Shown piece by piece: positions 63,755 through 64,000 of a DNA stretch of 64,000 bases (position 1 is the first letter of the stretch; each line of letters opens with the position of its first letter). The position numbers were made by a program, and so were the translations under genes. This stretch comes from Myxococcales bacterium. GTDB taxonomy: Bacteria; Myxococcota_A; Polyangia; Palsa-1104; JAEUJZ01. The stretch lies in contig JAEUJZ010000049.1 in the NCBI GenBank assembly GCA_016794505.1, positions 312,136 through 376,135 on the forward strand, in the 5' to 3' direction. The notes under the pieces are model-generated. The model did not search any database, was not told where the DNA came from, and saw nothing but the letters and a program-made list of their open reading frames with translations.

Positions 63755-64000
63755 CTAGGACCGCATCATGGGCCGCAGGCCGTCTGCGAACCGAATCAAC
63801 ACAGAGCCGCGTGTGACGGTTTCGATGCGGCCGCGACCATACTTGGGATGGTCAACGATCATCCCGGCTCGGTACGTTGCCTGGGGATCGAACATCTTGA
63901 CATCGGAAGCGGCTTGCAGCTCTGCGATCAGGCGCTCTCGCTCTTGGCGTCGCTTGGCGGCTTCTGGATCGATCGCACGGGGAGCGCTACCTGCCGTCGC
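63755..64000 (-). CDS. CarD/SH3-like protein, C-terminal part (cut by window edge)
   Basis: The frame is open from the right edge to the stop at 63755 (about 81 residues). It has a charged helical stretch (A-K-R-R-Q-E-R-E-R-L-I-A-E-L) followed by F-D-P-Q-A-T-Y-R-A-G-M-I-V-D-H-P-K-Y-G-R-G-R-I-E-T-V. This G-M-I-V-x-H-P-x-Y-G-x-G pattern is seen in the RNA-polymerase-binding/SH3-like domains of CarD/TRCF type. The rest is outside the window. Confidence 0.6.
   Translation of the reverse strand, partial: ATAGSAPRAIDPEAAKRRQERERLIAELQAASDVKMFDPQATYRAGMIVDHPKYGRGRIETVTRGSVLIRFADGLRPMMRS

Overview
The window is GC-rich, gene-dense bacterial chromosome. No rRNA, tRNA or CRISPR array was seen. Several traits point to a Myxococcota-type bacterium (inference, not proven): a zinc-ribbon Ser/Thr kinase with a PEGA domain, an FHA-domain sigma-54-type activator, a PP2C phosphatase fused to a cyclic-nucleotide domain, many lipoproteins of unknown function, a squalene-epoxidase-like enzyme, HEAT and beta-propeller exported proteins, and remnants of conflict-system genes.

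Left part (1-9 kb, all minus strand): the dTDP-deoxysugar genes rmlB, rmlD and rmlA lead into a partial glycosyltransferase-like gene. Upstream are a membrane Ser/Thr kinase and a tightly coupled run of a SEC-C protein, a biotin carboxylase, a reduced AAA+ protein and an NAD-dependent epimerase. From 8.9 to 14 kb, metG, a POT-family peptide transporter and a large lipoprotein form one run. From 14 to 21.4 kb come a conserved hypothetical protein, a polysaccharide deacetylase, a TRAP binding protein with its TatT-like lipoprotein (no DctQ/DctM nearby), and exported proteins. From 21.7 to 27 kb there is a squalene-epoxidase-like flavoenzyme, a six-repeat Cys-rich secreted protein, a DUF3047 protein, an alkaline-phosphatase-superfamily enzyme and a linked exported protein.

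A small accessory island lies at about 27.0-29.7 kb. It holds a C-terminal fragment of an IS3-type transposase, an AT-richer lipoprotein gene overlapping a membrane protein with a putative effector-associated (Death-like) domain, and the C-terminal third of a type I restriction HsdR subunit cut off at its 5' end. This looks like the scar of a defence island.

Right part (30-64 kb): a racemase/aldolase-like exported enzyme; the FHA-AAA+-Fis regulator; three minus-strand exported genes (propeller/HEAT, HEAT, small secreted); lipoproteins; a Kef-type antiporter; a D-aminopeptidase-like hydrolase with a DUF362 protein. A compact three-lipoprotein operon (44.9-46.7 kb) contains a PHM-like copper monooxygenase whose six copper ligands can be lined up by motif, together with a CX4CH haem-like lipoprotein. 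Further on are an HTH/EgtD-like methyltransferase fusion, an AtoE-type transporter, an SH3/lysozyme-like protein, a RecG-like ATPase fragment protein, a response regulator, and an SSS symporter translationally coupled to a 40-residue membrane protein and a PIG-L deacetylase. A primary-type sigma factor, a rhomboid protease and the PP2C-cNMP protein follow. A partial CarD/SH3-like protein closes the window.

The strongest candidates for something undescribed are the copper-monooxygenase lipoprotein operon, the island with the Death-like/effector-associated membrane protein, the Cys-repeat protein, and the micro-protein coupled to the SSS symporter.
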